DNA of 33,367 nt from Chitinophagaceae bacterium. Lineage in GTDB: Bacteria > Bacteroidota > Bacteroidia > Chitinophagales > Chitinophagaceae. The position numbers and the translations under genes were made by a program. Below, piece after piece: positions 1 through 8,168 of the stretch (positions within the stretch are counted from its first letter, which is position 1; the number at the start of each line of letters is the position of its first letter). The notes beneath the pieces were generated by a model that was given only the letters and a program-made list of their open reading frames with translations, was not told the origin of the DNA and did no database searches. The stretch covers positions 1 through 33,367 of the forward strand of contig CANCRO010000024.1 in the NCBI GenBank assembly GCA_947380605.1. The letters run 5' to 3'.

Positions 1-530
1 TTATGCTCTTTGGTAAATTCAATAGGTGTTTGAATTCCATGGGTACTTTTTCCTTCATGTTCTAGTAACCATTTTTTTCTCCACTGATCACCGTTATATC
101 CTTTTAGTTCTCCATTACTCCCTATTACTCTGTGGCAAGGGATTACTATGCAAATTGAATTTTTTCCATTGGCGGTACCTACCGCCCTAATAGCCTTACT
201 ATTTCCAATTCTTTTTGAAAGTGCTAGATAGTTGATTGTTTTACCAAATGGAATCTTATTTAGTTCGGACCATATTTTTTGTTGAAACGCTGTCCCTGCT
301 TGCTCTAGTGGTAGTTCAAAAATCGTCCTTACTCCACTAAAATATTCAGCTAATTGTTGATGACAAATTTTTGTTAGTGGGTATTTGCTTTGTTGTAGCG
401 TTATATTTTCAATTATTGGGATATTTTTTCTCTCCGTATCAGTAAATAATATTGAACATACAGATTGAGTAGAAACCTTTATTTCGATGTTGCCTATTGG
501 GCTATTGAAATAGGTTTGTTCGAAGGACAT
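1..530 (-). CDS. Methylated-DNA-[protein]-cysteine S-methyltransferase, 3' end cut by window
   Basis: This protein repairs O6-alkylguanine (and O4-alkylthymine) in DNA by transferring the alkyl group to its own cysteine, a single-turnover suicide reaction in the cytoplasm. I translated 176 codons from the ATG at 530 down to the window edge without reaching a stop, so only the last few residues should be missing. The active-site motif IPCHRVIG is present (Cys132), preceded by the DNA-binding helix with RAVGTANGKN (Arg115 as the likely base-flipping arginine). The N-terminal part (about residues 1-70) is the variable Ogt-type domain. There is no Ada zinc or AraC-type domain, so it is an Ogt/MGMT-type enzyme rather than an adaptive-response regulator. 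It lies 46 nt downstream of the DUF952 gene on the same strand and may be cotranscribed with it. Confidence 0.93.
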   Translation of the reverse strand, partial: MSFEQTYFNSPIGNIEIKVSTQSVCSILFTDTERKNIPIIENITLQQSKYPLTKICHQQLAEYFSGVRTIFELPLEQAGTAFQQKIWSELNKIPFGKTINYLALSKRIGNSKAIRAVGTANGKNSICIVIPCHRVIGSNGELKGYNGDQWRKKWLLEHEGKSTHGIQTPIEFTKEH

Positions 531-576
531 GCTTAATTTATTAAAATAAAATCTTCTATTTTTTGGACAAAGAAAT

Positions 577-870
577 TTAAAGAGAAGAAGTCTCTATAAC
601 GGCATCGATATTAATACTTCCATAAATGTGAGGAAAGAGTTCATTTATCGAAGGAGCTAATTCGTATTTTAAAACTGAAGTTAATTTCGTCTCGTCTATG
701 TGCAATAAAAGTAAATCAGTTTTATTTTTGTAATATCTTTCTACTACACCCTTCACCTGATGACTATCACTAGCATGAATAAAGCCTTCAGTTGCAAGTG
801 ACTCAGCCTCATGAAATCCTTGAGATACTGATTGTTTCCAGTGGGAGAGGGTAGTTACATGATAAATCAT
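577..870 (-). CDS. DUF952 family protein
   Basis: This is a 97-residue protein of the DUF952 family, whose function is not established. It is recognised by the opening MIYHVTT, the central motif GFIHAS and the C-terminal segment with FPHIYGSI, and its length matches the family. There is no signal peptide or membrane segment, so it is probably cytoplasmic. Its ATG overlaps the TGA of the upstream SirB1-like gene in an ATGA arrangement (867-870), which suggests translational coupling. I see no promoter of its own. The link to the neighbouring alkyltransferase may be only positional. Confidence 0.85.
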   Translation of the reverse strand: MIYHVTTLSHWKQSVSQGFHEAESLATEGFIHASDSHQVKGVVERYYKNKTDLLLLHIDETKLTSVLKYELAPSINELFPHIYGSINIDAVIETSSL

Positions 871-1736
871 TCGTCTAATAATTTTACAAGGCTTAATAAT
901 TCTTCTTTTTTATAAGCGTTTAATTCGTCATTGAAGCATTTACTTAACTCTTCCAATAAAAACCGAATAATTTTTTTATTATTGAGCGGTCTAAAAAATG
1001 TAGAGGAAGGTGAAATTGATATTCGATTAAAGTATTTTTCAATATCCTTGTGAGAATGAATATTTCCATTTAAGGGGTCGATGAAAAAAAATATTTTTTC
1101 AGCACTATGACTCACTGGCTGACCGAATTCATGTTGAGGGTCGAAATACCCTAAAACAAACTGTTTGGGAATATTGGTTGCATTTACTGAGATATCGAGT
1201 AATTGACAAAGGATTAAATATACTATTCCATTACTTAAAGCATTTCCTCGATTATTTTCAAGTGTTTTGTTGATTAAAAAATCATCTGGTTCATTATAAG
1301 CAACCACTAATCCTTTTTGTTGGTAATAATTATATAGAATGCTAGTGATAACATTTACCTGTTCTAGCGGGGTAAGATAATTATTTAATTCAAGCCAAAT
1401 ATTGCGACGGATTTTTTCAATTTTTTTAAGGATCGGGGTATCCTGCATTTCAGGATATTGATATTTGGCAACGAGTAAAGCTCCTTTTAATAAATCGCAA
1501 TCACTATTTTTCCACGAAATAAAATCATTGGTAAGGTCTCTGAAATGTAATTGGTGAATAATCTGCTGAATCCGTTCTTGCGTTTCTTCTTGTAGCGTAT
1601 TTTCCCATAAATTCTCGAGGTTAGGTATTATATCCTTTCCAAAAGAAAGAAGCTTATCACTCACGCTATGGTACACCACTTCATCTGGATCATCCATTAA
1701 ATGAAAAAGTGCTGCGATTTCTTTATTCTCGATCAA
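867..1736 (-). CDS. SirB1-like transglutaminase-fold protein
   Basis: This 289-residue protein resembles the SirB1/Transglut_core2 family, cysteine-protease-like folds of largely unknown role that often lack a complete catalytic triad. The N-terminal stretch (about 5-60) looks like a HEAT-type helical segment (LMDDPDEVVYHSVSDKLL). The family core follows with NRGNALSNGIVYLILCQLL (about 160-180), a conserved IPKQFVLGYFDP and a FIDPLNGNIHS block. The usual catalytic cysteine position in the NRGN block is Ala/Leu/Ser here, so peptidase activity is doubtful. The start is TTG at 1736; no ATG lies upstream in frame, and the first internal ATG (Met14) would cut into the conserved helical segment. 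It is the first gene of a probable three-gene minus-strand unit with DUF952 and the alkyltransferase. Confidence 0.8.
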   Translation of the reverse strand: MIENKEIAALFHLMDDPDEVVYHSVSDKLLSFGKDIIPNLENLWENTLQEETQERIQQIIHQLHFRDLTNDFISWKNSDCDLLKGALLVAKYQYPEMQDTPILKKIEKIRRNIWLELNNYLTPLEQVNVITSILYNYYQQKGLVVAYNEPDDFLINKTLENNRGNALSNGIVYLILCQLLDISVNATNIPKQFVLGYFDPQHEFGQPVSHSAEKIFFFIDPLNGNIHSHKDIEKYFNRISISPSSTFFRPLNNKKIIRFLLEELSKCFNDELNAYKKEELLSLVKLLDE

Positions 1737-1886
1737 AATTGTTTATTTAAAGATGAAATTCGGCAAATCTTATAAATAATTCATTGTAAACTTTCCACAA
1801 GGGTGTATAAATTTTCTCGCTGACTATATTTTGGTATTTTTTCAATCCACTGATTGAATCTATCTCGAAAACTAAAAGATTGAAAT

Positions 1887-1915
1887 AAAAAAGGCGTTGA
1901 TATTTCAACGCCTTT
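1887..1915 (-). terminator. Rho-independent terminator of topA
   Basis: A perfect 11-bp inverted repeat (AAAGGCGTTGA / TCAACGCCTTT, arms 1890-1900 and 1905-1915) has a 4-nt loop. Read on the minus strand it is followed by a T-rich run (TTTTTTATTT). It lies 20 nt after the topA stop codon on that strand, so it should end the topA transcript and separate it from the SirB1-like gene. Confidence 0.9.
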
Positions 1916-1934
1916 AAAGTATATTAAAAAAGAA

Positions 1935-4493
1935 TTATCCTTTTTTTGTTGCAGTTTTTTTCTTTACCGCTGACTTTTTCTTAACTGCTCCTTTTTTATC
2001 AAATGCCTTCGGTTCTTGAAGTAGGATCATTTTTTTTACTGCATCTAGTTCAATAGTAGCTAGTTCTTCGGCAGTATATTTTCCAGTTGGTCCAGCAGTT
2101 AGCTTCAGCATTTTTTTTCCGAATCTTATAAATGGACCCCATCTACCATTTTCAATCGCAATTTTTTCTTCTGGCCATTGTTGGATGAATCGGTTAGCTT
2201 CCTTTTCCCTCTTTTTTTCTATAAGTTCATTACAGTCTTGTTGTGTAAGGGTATCAAAATTATAAGCCCTTGGTATATTGATAAAGAGGTCGTTCCATTT
2301 AATGAATGGTCCAAATCGACCCTTTCCCTTGGTAATTGGTTTCTCATCAAAAAATCCAATAGGAGCATCCTCAACTTGTTTTGCATGAATAATTTCAACT
2401 GCTCTTACTAAATCAATTGAAGAAAGATCTTCCCCTTTTGGAATAGATATAAATTGCTCGCCCCATTTAACATAAGGACCGAAACGGCCGATATTGACAC
2501 TTACTTCAAGATTGTCATGCTCACCCAATGTAAGCGGTAGTTTAAATAATTCTAAAGCCTCTTCCAAACTAATTGTTTCAATACTTTGGTTTGCTTTTAG
2601 TTTAGCAAATCTTGGTTTCTCTTCGTCATTCTGAGAACCAACTTGTACCATTGGGCCGTATCTTCCCATTCTGGCCATGATAGGTTTTCCTGATTCGTCA
2701 ACACCTAAAATGCGCTCTCCAACTGCTCTTTCGGCTGTTTCTAATGTATGGGTTACACCGATATGAAAAGGAGTATAAAAATCCTCCACCATTTTGCTCC
2801 ATTGTATTTTACCTTCCGCTACCTCGTCAAATTCTTTTTCAATATTTGCGGTAAAAGAATAATCCATTACTTTAGTGAAGTGTTGATTTAAAAAATCAGT
2901 GACCACTAATCCAAGATCGGTAGGGAAAAGTTTGGATTTTTCAGCACCCGTATTTTCTTGCTCTATTCCTTTTTCAATTTTATCATCTTTCAGTTTTAGT
3001 ATTCTGAAATTCCTTTTAACTCCTTCTTTATCCTTTTTTTCAATATAGGTTCTTTTGATGATGGTAGAGATAGTAGGCGCATAGGTACTTGGTCTTCCAA
3101 TTCCGAGTTCTTCTAATTTTTTTACCAATGAAGCTTCTGTATATCTAGCGGAGTGTTTAGTGAATCGCTCAGTAGCGGTCATTTGATTAAAAACAAGCAC
3201 CTGGCCTGGTGCCAAATTGGGTAATCTACTTTCACCCTCTTTTTCGTTGTCCTCTTCTTCGTCATCACTACTTTCTAAATATACTTTAAGGAAACCATCA
3301 AACTTCATTACTTCACCAGTGGCTGTTAATTCTTGTTGATTGGTGCTAATATTTATTTTAGCTATCGTTTTTTCTAATTCCGCATCGCTCATTTGTGACG
3401 CAATGGTTCTTTTCCATATTAATTCATACAAACGATTTAAATCGGGATCATTTACTGTATGATTTTCCATGTAGGTAGGCCTGATCGCTTCATGTGCTTC
3501 TTGAGCACTTTCGTTTTTATTTTTGTATTTGCGAATTTGAAGGTATTTGTCACCATAGCTGCTTTTAATTTCAGAAACAATTGCATCCATGGCTGTTTCA
3601 CCCAAATTCACACTATCCGTTCTCATATAAGTGATCTTACCACTCTCATATAATTTTTGAGCGAGTAACATCGTCTTCGTTACTCCATATCCTAATTTTC
3701 TACTGGCTTCTTGTTGTAAGGTGGAAGTAGTAAAGGGTGCTGCAGGGGTTCTTTTACCAGGTTTTACCTGAATATCTTTAACCGTATAATTAGCGCCAAT
3801 ACAGCTTTCTAGGAATTTTTCAGCATCTTCAGTTACCTCATACTTTGCACCTTCTGCTTTAAAATTGACTGTACGATTACTATTATCTGTTGCTGATAAA
3901 GCTGCTTCAATTTTAAAACTGCTAGAAGCGGCAAAATGATTAATCTCTCTTTCTTTTTCTGCTATTAATTTAACTGCAACACTTTGTACACGACCAGCAC
4001 TCAACCCTCCGCTCATGCCTATTTTTCTCCAAAGAACCGGACTTAATTCAAAGCCAACCAATCGGTCAACTACTCGTCTAGCTTGCTGAGCATTCACCAA
4101 GTTCATATTGATAAGCCTTGGATTTTTAACCGCTTTTTCTATGGCAGGTTTCGTTATTTCGTGAAATACGATTCTTTTAGTAGTCGTTGGGTCTAGACCT
4201 AATACCTCCGCCAAATGCCAAGAAATACTTTCTCCTTCACGGTCCTCATCCGATGCAAGCCAAACTTCTTGACTTTTTTTAGCAATACTTTTTAATTCTT
4301 TTACCACCTTGTCTTTATCGGCTGGAACGATATATTTGGGTTTGAAGTGATTGTTGATGTCAATTCCCATATCATTTTTCTCCAGATCTCGAATATGACC
4401 GAAGCAACTTTTAACCTCAAAATCCTTTCCTAAAATACCCTCGATAGTTTTGGCTTTCGCAGGGGACTCAACAATTAATAAATTCTTCGCCAT
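1935..4493 (-). CDS. topA: DNA topoisomerase I (type IA)
   Basis: This enzyme relaxes negatively supercoiled DNA by transient single-strand cleavage through a 5'-phosphotyrosine link. The protein has 852 residues from the ATG at 4493; a TTG two codons earlier is possible but MAKNLLIVES is the normal family start. The TOPRIM domain (about 1-115) has the acidic motif SDEDREGE (82-88). The cleavage domain carries the active-site Tyr289 in GKITYMRTDS and the conserved GRVQSVAVKLI upstream. The C-terminus has no C4 zinc fingers. Instead it has four short repeats of the GRFGPF.KW type (GRYGPMVQVG, GRFGPYVKWG, GRFGPFIKWN, GRWGPFIRFG), as in many Bacteroidota enzymes, then a Lys/Ala-rich basic tail suited to DNA binding. 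It appears monocistronic, with its own promoter-like element and terminator. Confidence 0.97.
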   Translation of the reverse strand: MAKNLLIVESPAKAKTIEGILGKDFEVKSCFGHIRDLEKNDMGIDINNHFKPKYIVPADKDKVVKELKSIAKKSQEVWLASDEDREGESISWHLAEVLGLDPTTTKRIVFHEITKPAIEKAVKNPRLINMNLVNAQQARRVVDRLVGFELSPVLWRKIGMSGGLSAGRVQSVAVKLIAEKEREINHFAASSSFKIEAALSATDNSNRTVNFKAEGAKYEVTEDAEKFLESCIGANYTVKDIQVKPGKRTPAAPFTTSTLQQEASRKLGYGVTKTMLLAQKLYESGKITYMRTDSVNLGETAMDAIVSEIKSSYGDKYLQIRKYKNKNESAQEAHEAIRPTYMENHTVNDPDLNRLYELIWKRTIASQMSDAELEKTIAKINISTNQQELTATGEVMKFDGFLKVYLESSDDEEEDNEKEGESRLPNLAPGQVLVFNQMTATERFTKHSARYTEASLVKKLEELGIGRPSTYAPTISTIIKRTYIEKKDKEGVKRNFRILKLKDDKIEKGIEQENTGAEKSKLFPTDLGLVVTDFLNQHFTKVMDYSFTANIEKEFDEVAEGKIQWSKMVEDFYTPFHIGVTHTLETAERAVGERILGVDESGKPIMARMGRYGPMVQVGSQNDEEKPRFAKLKANQSIETISLEEALELFKLPLTLGEHDNLEVSVNIGRFGPYVKWGEQFISIPKGEDLSSIDLVRAVEIIHAKQVEDAPIGFFDEKPITKGKGRFGPFIKWNDLFINIPRAYNFDTLTQQDCNELIEKKREKEANRFIQQWPEEKIAIENGRWGPFIRFGKKMLKLTAGPTGKYTAEELATIELDAVKKMILLQEPKAFDKKGAVKKKSAVKKKTATKKG

Positions 4494-4576
4494 AATCAAC
4501 AGTATATTTGGTGCTTTTCCCTCAAGGAAAGTAGTTTTGTTAAATTATAATTCAAATTCTGAACAGCCAGGGATTG

Positions 4577-4584
4577 CAAAAATA
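4577..4584 (-). promoter_or_regulatory. Candidate -7 element for topA
   Basis: The minus strand reads TATTTTTG, an exact match to the Bacteroidota TAnnTTTG -7 box, about 85 nt upstream of the topA ATG. No TTG at the usual -33 spacing is evident, so only half the promoter is supported. Confidence 0.45.
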
Positions 4585-4709
4585 TACATTTCTACACCAT
4601 ATATTATAAAATATTTACAATTGTTATGGGGCTCAATTTGAAGTGCAATATTACTTTAAAATTGAAAATTCAAAATAAATCTTCTTTAAATAACTGTTTA
4701 GAACACTAT

Positions 4710-5555
4710 TTACAAGAAATTAATTACCTCATTTTTGATATCATTATCCCTATAAATTTTTTTGTGTCCAAGCCCGTTGGTAATAATAAATCGAATATTC
4801 GAAAAGTGCTCCGATTTAACTTTTAGCGCATCTGCCAAAGGAGTGATGTCATCTGACTCATCATGTATCCAAAGTACAGTAGCCTTAATATTTTTCATTG
4901 CCCTTTTAATTGAAAACCATTCTGTAGGGTATCCACTTTTTTCGAAAATGATTTTATCAAACTCTTTTCTGACTTGGTTATTTTTGATCTTTAACATCGT
5001 AAATGCCCCATCCACTGCAGTAGAAGTTTCTGTAGCAGGCGCTATTAACACAATATGAGTATCCTCGCTGTGTTTAATTTTTTCAATGGTTAGACTTAGG
5101 GCAATACCTGCAAAAGAATGGGCTAAATAACCGTTTATAGGTCCATAAAGGTCAATGACCTTTTCTATCATTTGACTATATTGAACTGCATTAATTGTTT
5201 TTCCTTCACTGTTTCCATGTGCAGGCGCATCAAAGGCTAGTACCTCATAGCCTTTATTAATTAATGGTCCAATATAAGCGTGAAAGTTATGCGCTGCAGA
5301 GCCAAATCCATGTAAAATCAATATTTTATTTGGACTACCTTGATTCCATCTAAAGCCGTTTACTTTTAAACCATTCAGTTCAAACTGGAGGGCTTCTGCT
5401 TTTGTAAAAATAGCTGGTGTTCTAGGTTCTGTCTGAATAAGCGGAGTACAAAAAAGTTCAAATGCTTTTTCAGCTGCTAGCCTTTTTGAAACGATGGCGA
5501 GTAATTTAAATTTTACCCTGATATATCCAATTGCTATTTTTTGTTTTAATTTCAT
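4710..5555 (-). CDS. Alpha/beta hydrolase
   Basis: This 281-residue alpha/beta-hydrolase has an unknown substrate; esterase, thioesterase or lipase-like roles are all possible. The oxyanion-hole motif is LHGFGSAAHN (about 81-90). The nucleophile elbow is AHSFAG with Ser147, an Ala-X-Ser-X-Ala variant of the usual G-X-S-X-G. The probable acid is Asp235 in HDESDDITPL and the catalytic histidine is His264 in GLGHKK. FDAPAHGNSEG is the typical strand 4 loop. There is no signal peptide, although the N-terminus is basic and may be membrane-peripheral. Its ATG is only 17 nt from the divergent DUF2520 gene, and the TATCTTTG element between them suggests a leaderless or nearly leaderless mRNA. Confidence 0.85.
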   Translation of the reverse strand: MKLKQKIAIGYIRVKFKLLAIVSKRLAAEKAFELFCTPLIQTEPRTPAIFTKAEALQFELNGLKVNGFRWNQGSPNKILILHGFGSAAHNFHAYIGPLINKGYEVLAFDAPAHGNSEGKTINAVQYSQMIEKVIDLYGPINGYLAHSFAGIALSLTIEKIKHSEDTHIVLIAPATETSTAVDGAFTMLKIKNNQVRKEFDKIIFEKSGYPTEWFSIKRAMKNIKATVLWIHDESDDITPLADALKVKSEHFSNIRFIITNGLGHKKIYRDNDIKNEVINFL

Positions 5556-5560
5556 TGTTA

Positions 5561-5568
5561 CAAAGATA
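5561..5568 (-). promoter_or_regulatory. Candidate -7 element for the alpha/beta hydrolase gene
   Basis: The minus strand reads TATCTTTG, matching TAnnTTTG. It ends only 5 nt before the hydrolase ATG at 5555, so transcription would begin at or next to the start codon. A matching -33 TTG is not obvious. Confidence 0.45.
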
Positions 5569-5572
5569 CAGG

Positions 5573-6340
5573 ATGAGAGTAGTAATTATTGGAGCAGGTA
5601 ATGTAGCCACCGTTTTTGGAAGATTGATTTCAGCAGCTAACCATACTATAATTCAAGTATTTAGTAGATCTATTGAGCGTGCTCAATTGTTAGGAAATGA
5701 ATGGGGATGTTCCTTTACAAATAATTTAAAATCAATTGATCCAACTGCTGATATTTATATAATCGCTTTAACGGATAAGGCTTTACAAAATATTCAGGAC
5801 AGTATTTTTTTAGGAGATAAATTGGTAGTTCATACTGCTGGCGCTGTTTCTAAGAAGGTACTCAGTAATATTTCCTCTCAGTACGGTGTGTTATACCCTT
5901 TACAATCGTTAAGAAAAGATCAGGTTGGAGAGCAGCCGAAAATTCCTTTGTTAATTGATGGAAATGATGAGTCCGTTGTTTCGGTAATTGAAGCATTCGC
6001 TTTAACTTTTTCCTCAATAGTATCTAAAGTAGGGGATGAAAAGCGTCTTTCCTTGCACCTAGCTGCGGTGATAGTAAATAATTTTATCAATCATTTATAT
6101 CACCTAACGGATGAATTTTGTAAAAATGAAGAGTTAGACTTTACAATGCTCCAGCCAATTATTGAAGAAACGGCAATGAGATTAAGGTCGAATTTTGCGG
6201 CTAATCTTCAGACTGGTCCTGCCATTAGAAATGATCAATCTACTTTGGATAAACATATTCAAGCATTGTCAAATCATCCTGAATTAAAATCGGTTTACCT
6301 AAGTTTTACAGAGCGTTTAATTAATCGCCGATTGGGTTGA
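5573..6340 (+). CDS. Rossmann-like and DUF2520 domain-containing oxidoreductase-like protein
   Basis: This 255-residue protein pairs an N-terminal NAD(P)-binding Rossmann domain with a C-terminal helical DUF2520 domain, an architecture related to pyrroline-5-carboxylate reductase and F420-dependent NADP reductases. The dinucleotide motif is VVIIGAGNVATVFG at residues 3-16. DUF2520 is recognised by the LYPLQSLRKDQ block, the helix LHLAAVIVNNFINHLY and the later TGPAIRNDQST. The substrate is unknown. I chose the ATG at 5573 because it begins directly at the Rossmann strand; an in-frame TTG at 5531 would add residues from the hydrolase overlap. It is divergent from the hydrolase gene. Confidence 0.88.
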   Translation: MRVVIIGAGNVATVFGRLISAANHTIIQVFSRSIERAQLLGNEWGCSFTNNLKSIDPTADIYIIALTDKALQNIQDSIFLGDKLVVHTAGAVSKKVLSNISSQYGVLYPLQSLRKDQVGEQPKIPLLIDGNDESVVSVIEAFALTFSSIVSKVGDEKRLSLHLAAVIVNNFINHLYHLTDEFCKNEELDFTMLQPIIEETAMRLRSNFAANLQTGPAIRNDQSTLDKHIQALSNHPELKSVYLSFTERLINRRLG

Positions 6341-6408
6341 TGATCCATTTTGATCTATCCTTTGAATCTTTCTTTAAACTAAGTTTTTATTAAATGGTAA
6401 TTCTGAAG

Positions 6409-6416
6409 TAGGTTTG
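6409..6416 (+). promoter_or_regulatory. Candidate -7 element for the ferredoxin gene
   Basis: TAGGTTTG matches the Bacteroidota TAnnTTTG consensus and lies 20 nt upstream of the ferredoxin ATG, giving a short leader. No clear -33 TTG is present. Confidence 0.4.
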
Positions 6417-6436
6417 CAACTCGAACTGTAGAAAAT

Positions 6437-6772
6437 ATGTATACAATTACTTATAATTTTGAACAAAAGGGATGTTCTCCTATAACCCTTGAGAATATTG
6501 AAGAAGGTCAATCTTTATTAGAGGTAGCATTAAAGAATGACATAGAATTGCATCATAATTGCGGTGGAGTTTGCGCTTGCAGTACCTGTCATTTATATGT
6601 AGACCAAGGGGATGTTTTATTGGAAGATTTGTCTGATAGGGAAGAAGATTTTATTGACAGGGCTGTAAATCCTCGTATCAACTCAAGGTTAGGTTGTCAG
6701 TGTATATTGAAAGAAGGAACTGGTACTATTGTGGTGACCTTACCTGACCAGACTCAATTTTTAGGAGAATAA
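6437..6772 (+). CDS. [2Fe-2S] ferredoxin, ISC/adrenodoxin type
   Basis: This 111-residue electron-transfer protein is of the adrenodoxin/Isc-Fdx type, which supplies electrons for iron-sulfur cluster assembly or other redox enzymes. The cluster ligands are visible as Cys42, Cys48 and Cys51 in NCGGVCACSTCH and Cys87 in RLGCQC; Cys46 is the additional conserved cysteine of this subfamily. The fold also shows the acidic helix LEDLSDREEDFID expected at the partner-binding surface. There is no signal sequence. It precedes iscX by 92 nt on the same strand, which supports a role in Fe-S assembly, although no other isc or suf gene is nearby. Confidence 0.93.
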   Translation: MYTITYNFEQKGCSPITLENIEEGQSLLEVALKNDIELHHNCGGVCACSTCHLYVDQGDVLLEDLSDREEDFIDRAVNPRINSRLGCQCILKEGTGTIVVTLPDQTQFLGE

Positions 6773-6864
6773 GTTATCCGATTTCTTGACTTATTGCATT
6801 TTTTAAAAATAGTAAGACATTAATAAATAATTTATTAGATCAGCTTATTTACAAAATACTTTTT

Positions 6865-7101
6865 ATGACTTTCGAACCGCCTATTCATTGGAATGATTAC
6901 GAAGATATCGCAATGAAATTGTATGATCGTTTTGGTGATGATTTTAATGAAAGCAAAATATATCGTATTCGCTTTACTGATTTACATAAATGGGTAATGG
7001 AAATTCCCAACTTCTCCGGGACTGCAGAGCAAAGTAATGAGGGTCATCTTGAAATGATTCAAAGTACTTGGGTATATGAATGGAGAGATAATCAAAAATA
7101 A
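6865..7101 (+). CDS. iscX: Fe-S assembly protein IscX
   Basis: This 78-residue acidic protein belongs to the IscX (YfhJ) family, which binds iron and the cysteine desulfurase IscS and modulates cluster assembly. Family hallmarks are the opening HWNDYEDIAMKLYDRFGDD, the motif RIRFTDLHKWVMEI and the SNEGHLEMIQSTWVYEW segment. The length is slightly above the usual 65-75 residues. It follows a ferredoxin gene, as in classical isc operons, but iscS, iscU and the chaperones are absent from this window, so these two genes form a detached pair. Confidence 0.9.
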   Translation: MTFEPPIHWNDYEDIAMKLYDRFGDDFNESKIYRIRFTDLHKWVMEIPNFSGTAEQSNEGHLEMIQSTWVYEWRDNQK

Positions 7102-7161
7102 CGTTCAGTTTCTATTTCGGCCTTAGGAGAATATTGAATAGAAAAAATATAAATTTTCTCA

Positions 7162-8106
7162 ATGAAATTATTGTTAGCATTTTTTCGATTAATTCGTTGG
7201 CCAAATCTTATTTTTATAGCCCTTACGCAATTCCTTTTTTATTATTGTATTATTATTCCCTCCTTACCGGTCGATTATTTTTTACAGCAAAAAGCATTAA
7301 CTCCAAGCCTTTTTTATTTTTTAGTGATTGCTTCTATTTTAATAGCAGCTGCAGGCTATATTATCAATGATTATTTTGATATCAATATTGACCAGGTAAA
7401 TAAACCTGCTAAGATGGTGGTACAAAAAATCATTAGCCGCCATTGGGCAATTCTTTTTCATCTATTGATAACATTGGCTGGTATCACTTTAAGTGGATAT
7501 GTAGCTTTTAAGACGAGTTGGGTAGTGTTTTTCGCCAATATTTTATGTGCTTTTTTATTGTGGTCTTATTCTACTCGGTTTAAAAAGAAATTACTTTCTG
7601 GAAATATTATCATTGCTGGCTTAACTGCCTGGACTGTGCTGGTTTTGTATTTTGCTATCAATACTTTATTGTTTACTTCTACAGTTGTCTCTGCTGGATT
7701 CATAACGGGTTTATCTAGAATTTATAAATTCGCCGCTTTGTATGCAAGTTTTGCTTTTATTATTTCATTAATTCGTGAAGTGGTGAAAGATATAGAGGAT
7801 ATGTCGGGTGATGCTAAGTATCAATGTAAAACGATGCCTATTGTGTGGGGTGTTCCTGCCACTAAAGTATTTGTTGGAGTTTGGCTAACCGTATTGATAG
7901 GGTCTTTGATTATACTTCAATTGTATGTTCTGCAAATTGGATGGTGGGGTAGTGCATTGTATTCATTGGTATTAGTTATTTCTCCACTTGTTTGGATACT
8001 AAAAAGATTTTATCATGCACATTCTACCGCTGAATATCATACCATCAGTACATTCATTAAAGTGGTTATGTTCACTGGTATATGTTCCATTTTATTAATG
8101 AAATAA
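7162..8106 (+). CDS. UbiA-family prenyltransferase
   Basis: This 314-residue integral membrane prenyltransferase belongs to the UbiA superfamily, which transfers polyprenyl chains to an acceptor ring or glycerol phosphate. The first Asp-rich motif is NDYFDINID (from about residue 68) and the second is REVVKDIEDMSGD (about 204-216), both binding Mg-diphosphate. Eight or so hydrophobic segments are spread along the protein. The sequence resembles Bacteroidota proteins usually named geranylgeranylglycerol-phosphate geranylgeranyltransferase, but the acceptor cannot be read from sequence and a menaquinone-type acceptor is an alternative. The following maf gene, 62 nt downstream, is a common neighbour in the phylum. 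Confidence 0.9.
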   Translation: MKLLLAFFRLIRWPNLIFIALTQFLFYYCIIIPSLPVDYFLQQKALTPSLFYFLVIASILIAAAGYIINDYFDINIDQVNKPAKMVVQKIISRHWAILFHLLITLAGITLSGYVAFKTSWVVFFANILCAFLLWSYSTRFKKKLLSGNIIIAGLTAWTVLVLYFAINTLLFTSTVVSAGFITGLSRIYKFAALYASFAFIISLIREVVKDIEDMSGDAKYQCKTMPIVWGVPATKVFVGVWLTVLIGSLIILQLYVLQIGWWGSALYSLVLVISPLVWILKRFYHAHSTAEYHTISTFIKVVMFTGICSILLMK

Positions 8107-8168
8107 GCCAACCTGTTTAGATAAATTATTTTTACTCCAATTATTTAAAATCATCTTTTAATTGTGCT

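Noticed and set aside
4762-5058. Plus-strand open frame of 98 codons inside the hydrolase gene
   Set aside because: It is fully antisense to a well-supported alpha/beta hydrolase and has no recognisable domain.
6821-6837. A/T palindrome between the ferredoxin and iscX genes
   Set aside because: A perfect A/T-only palindrome of this length is expected by chance at this base composition and has no T-run to make a terminator.
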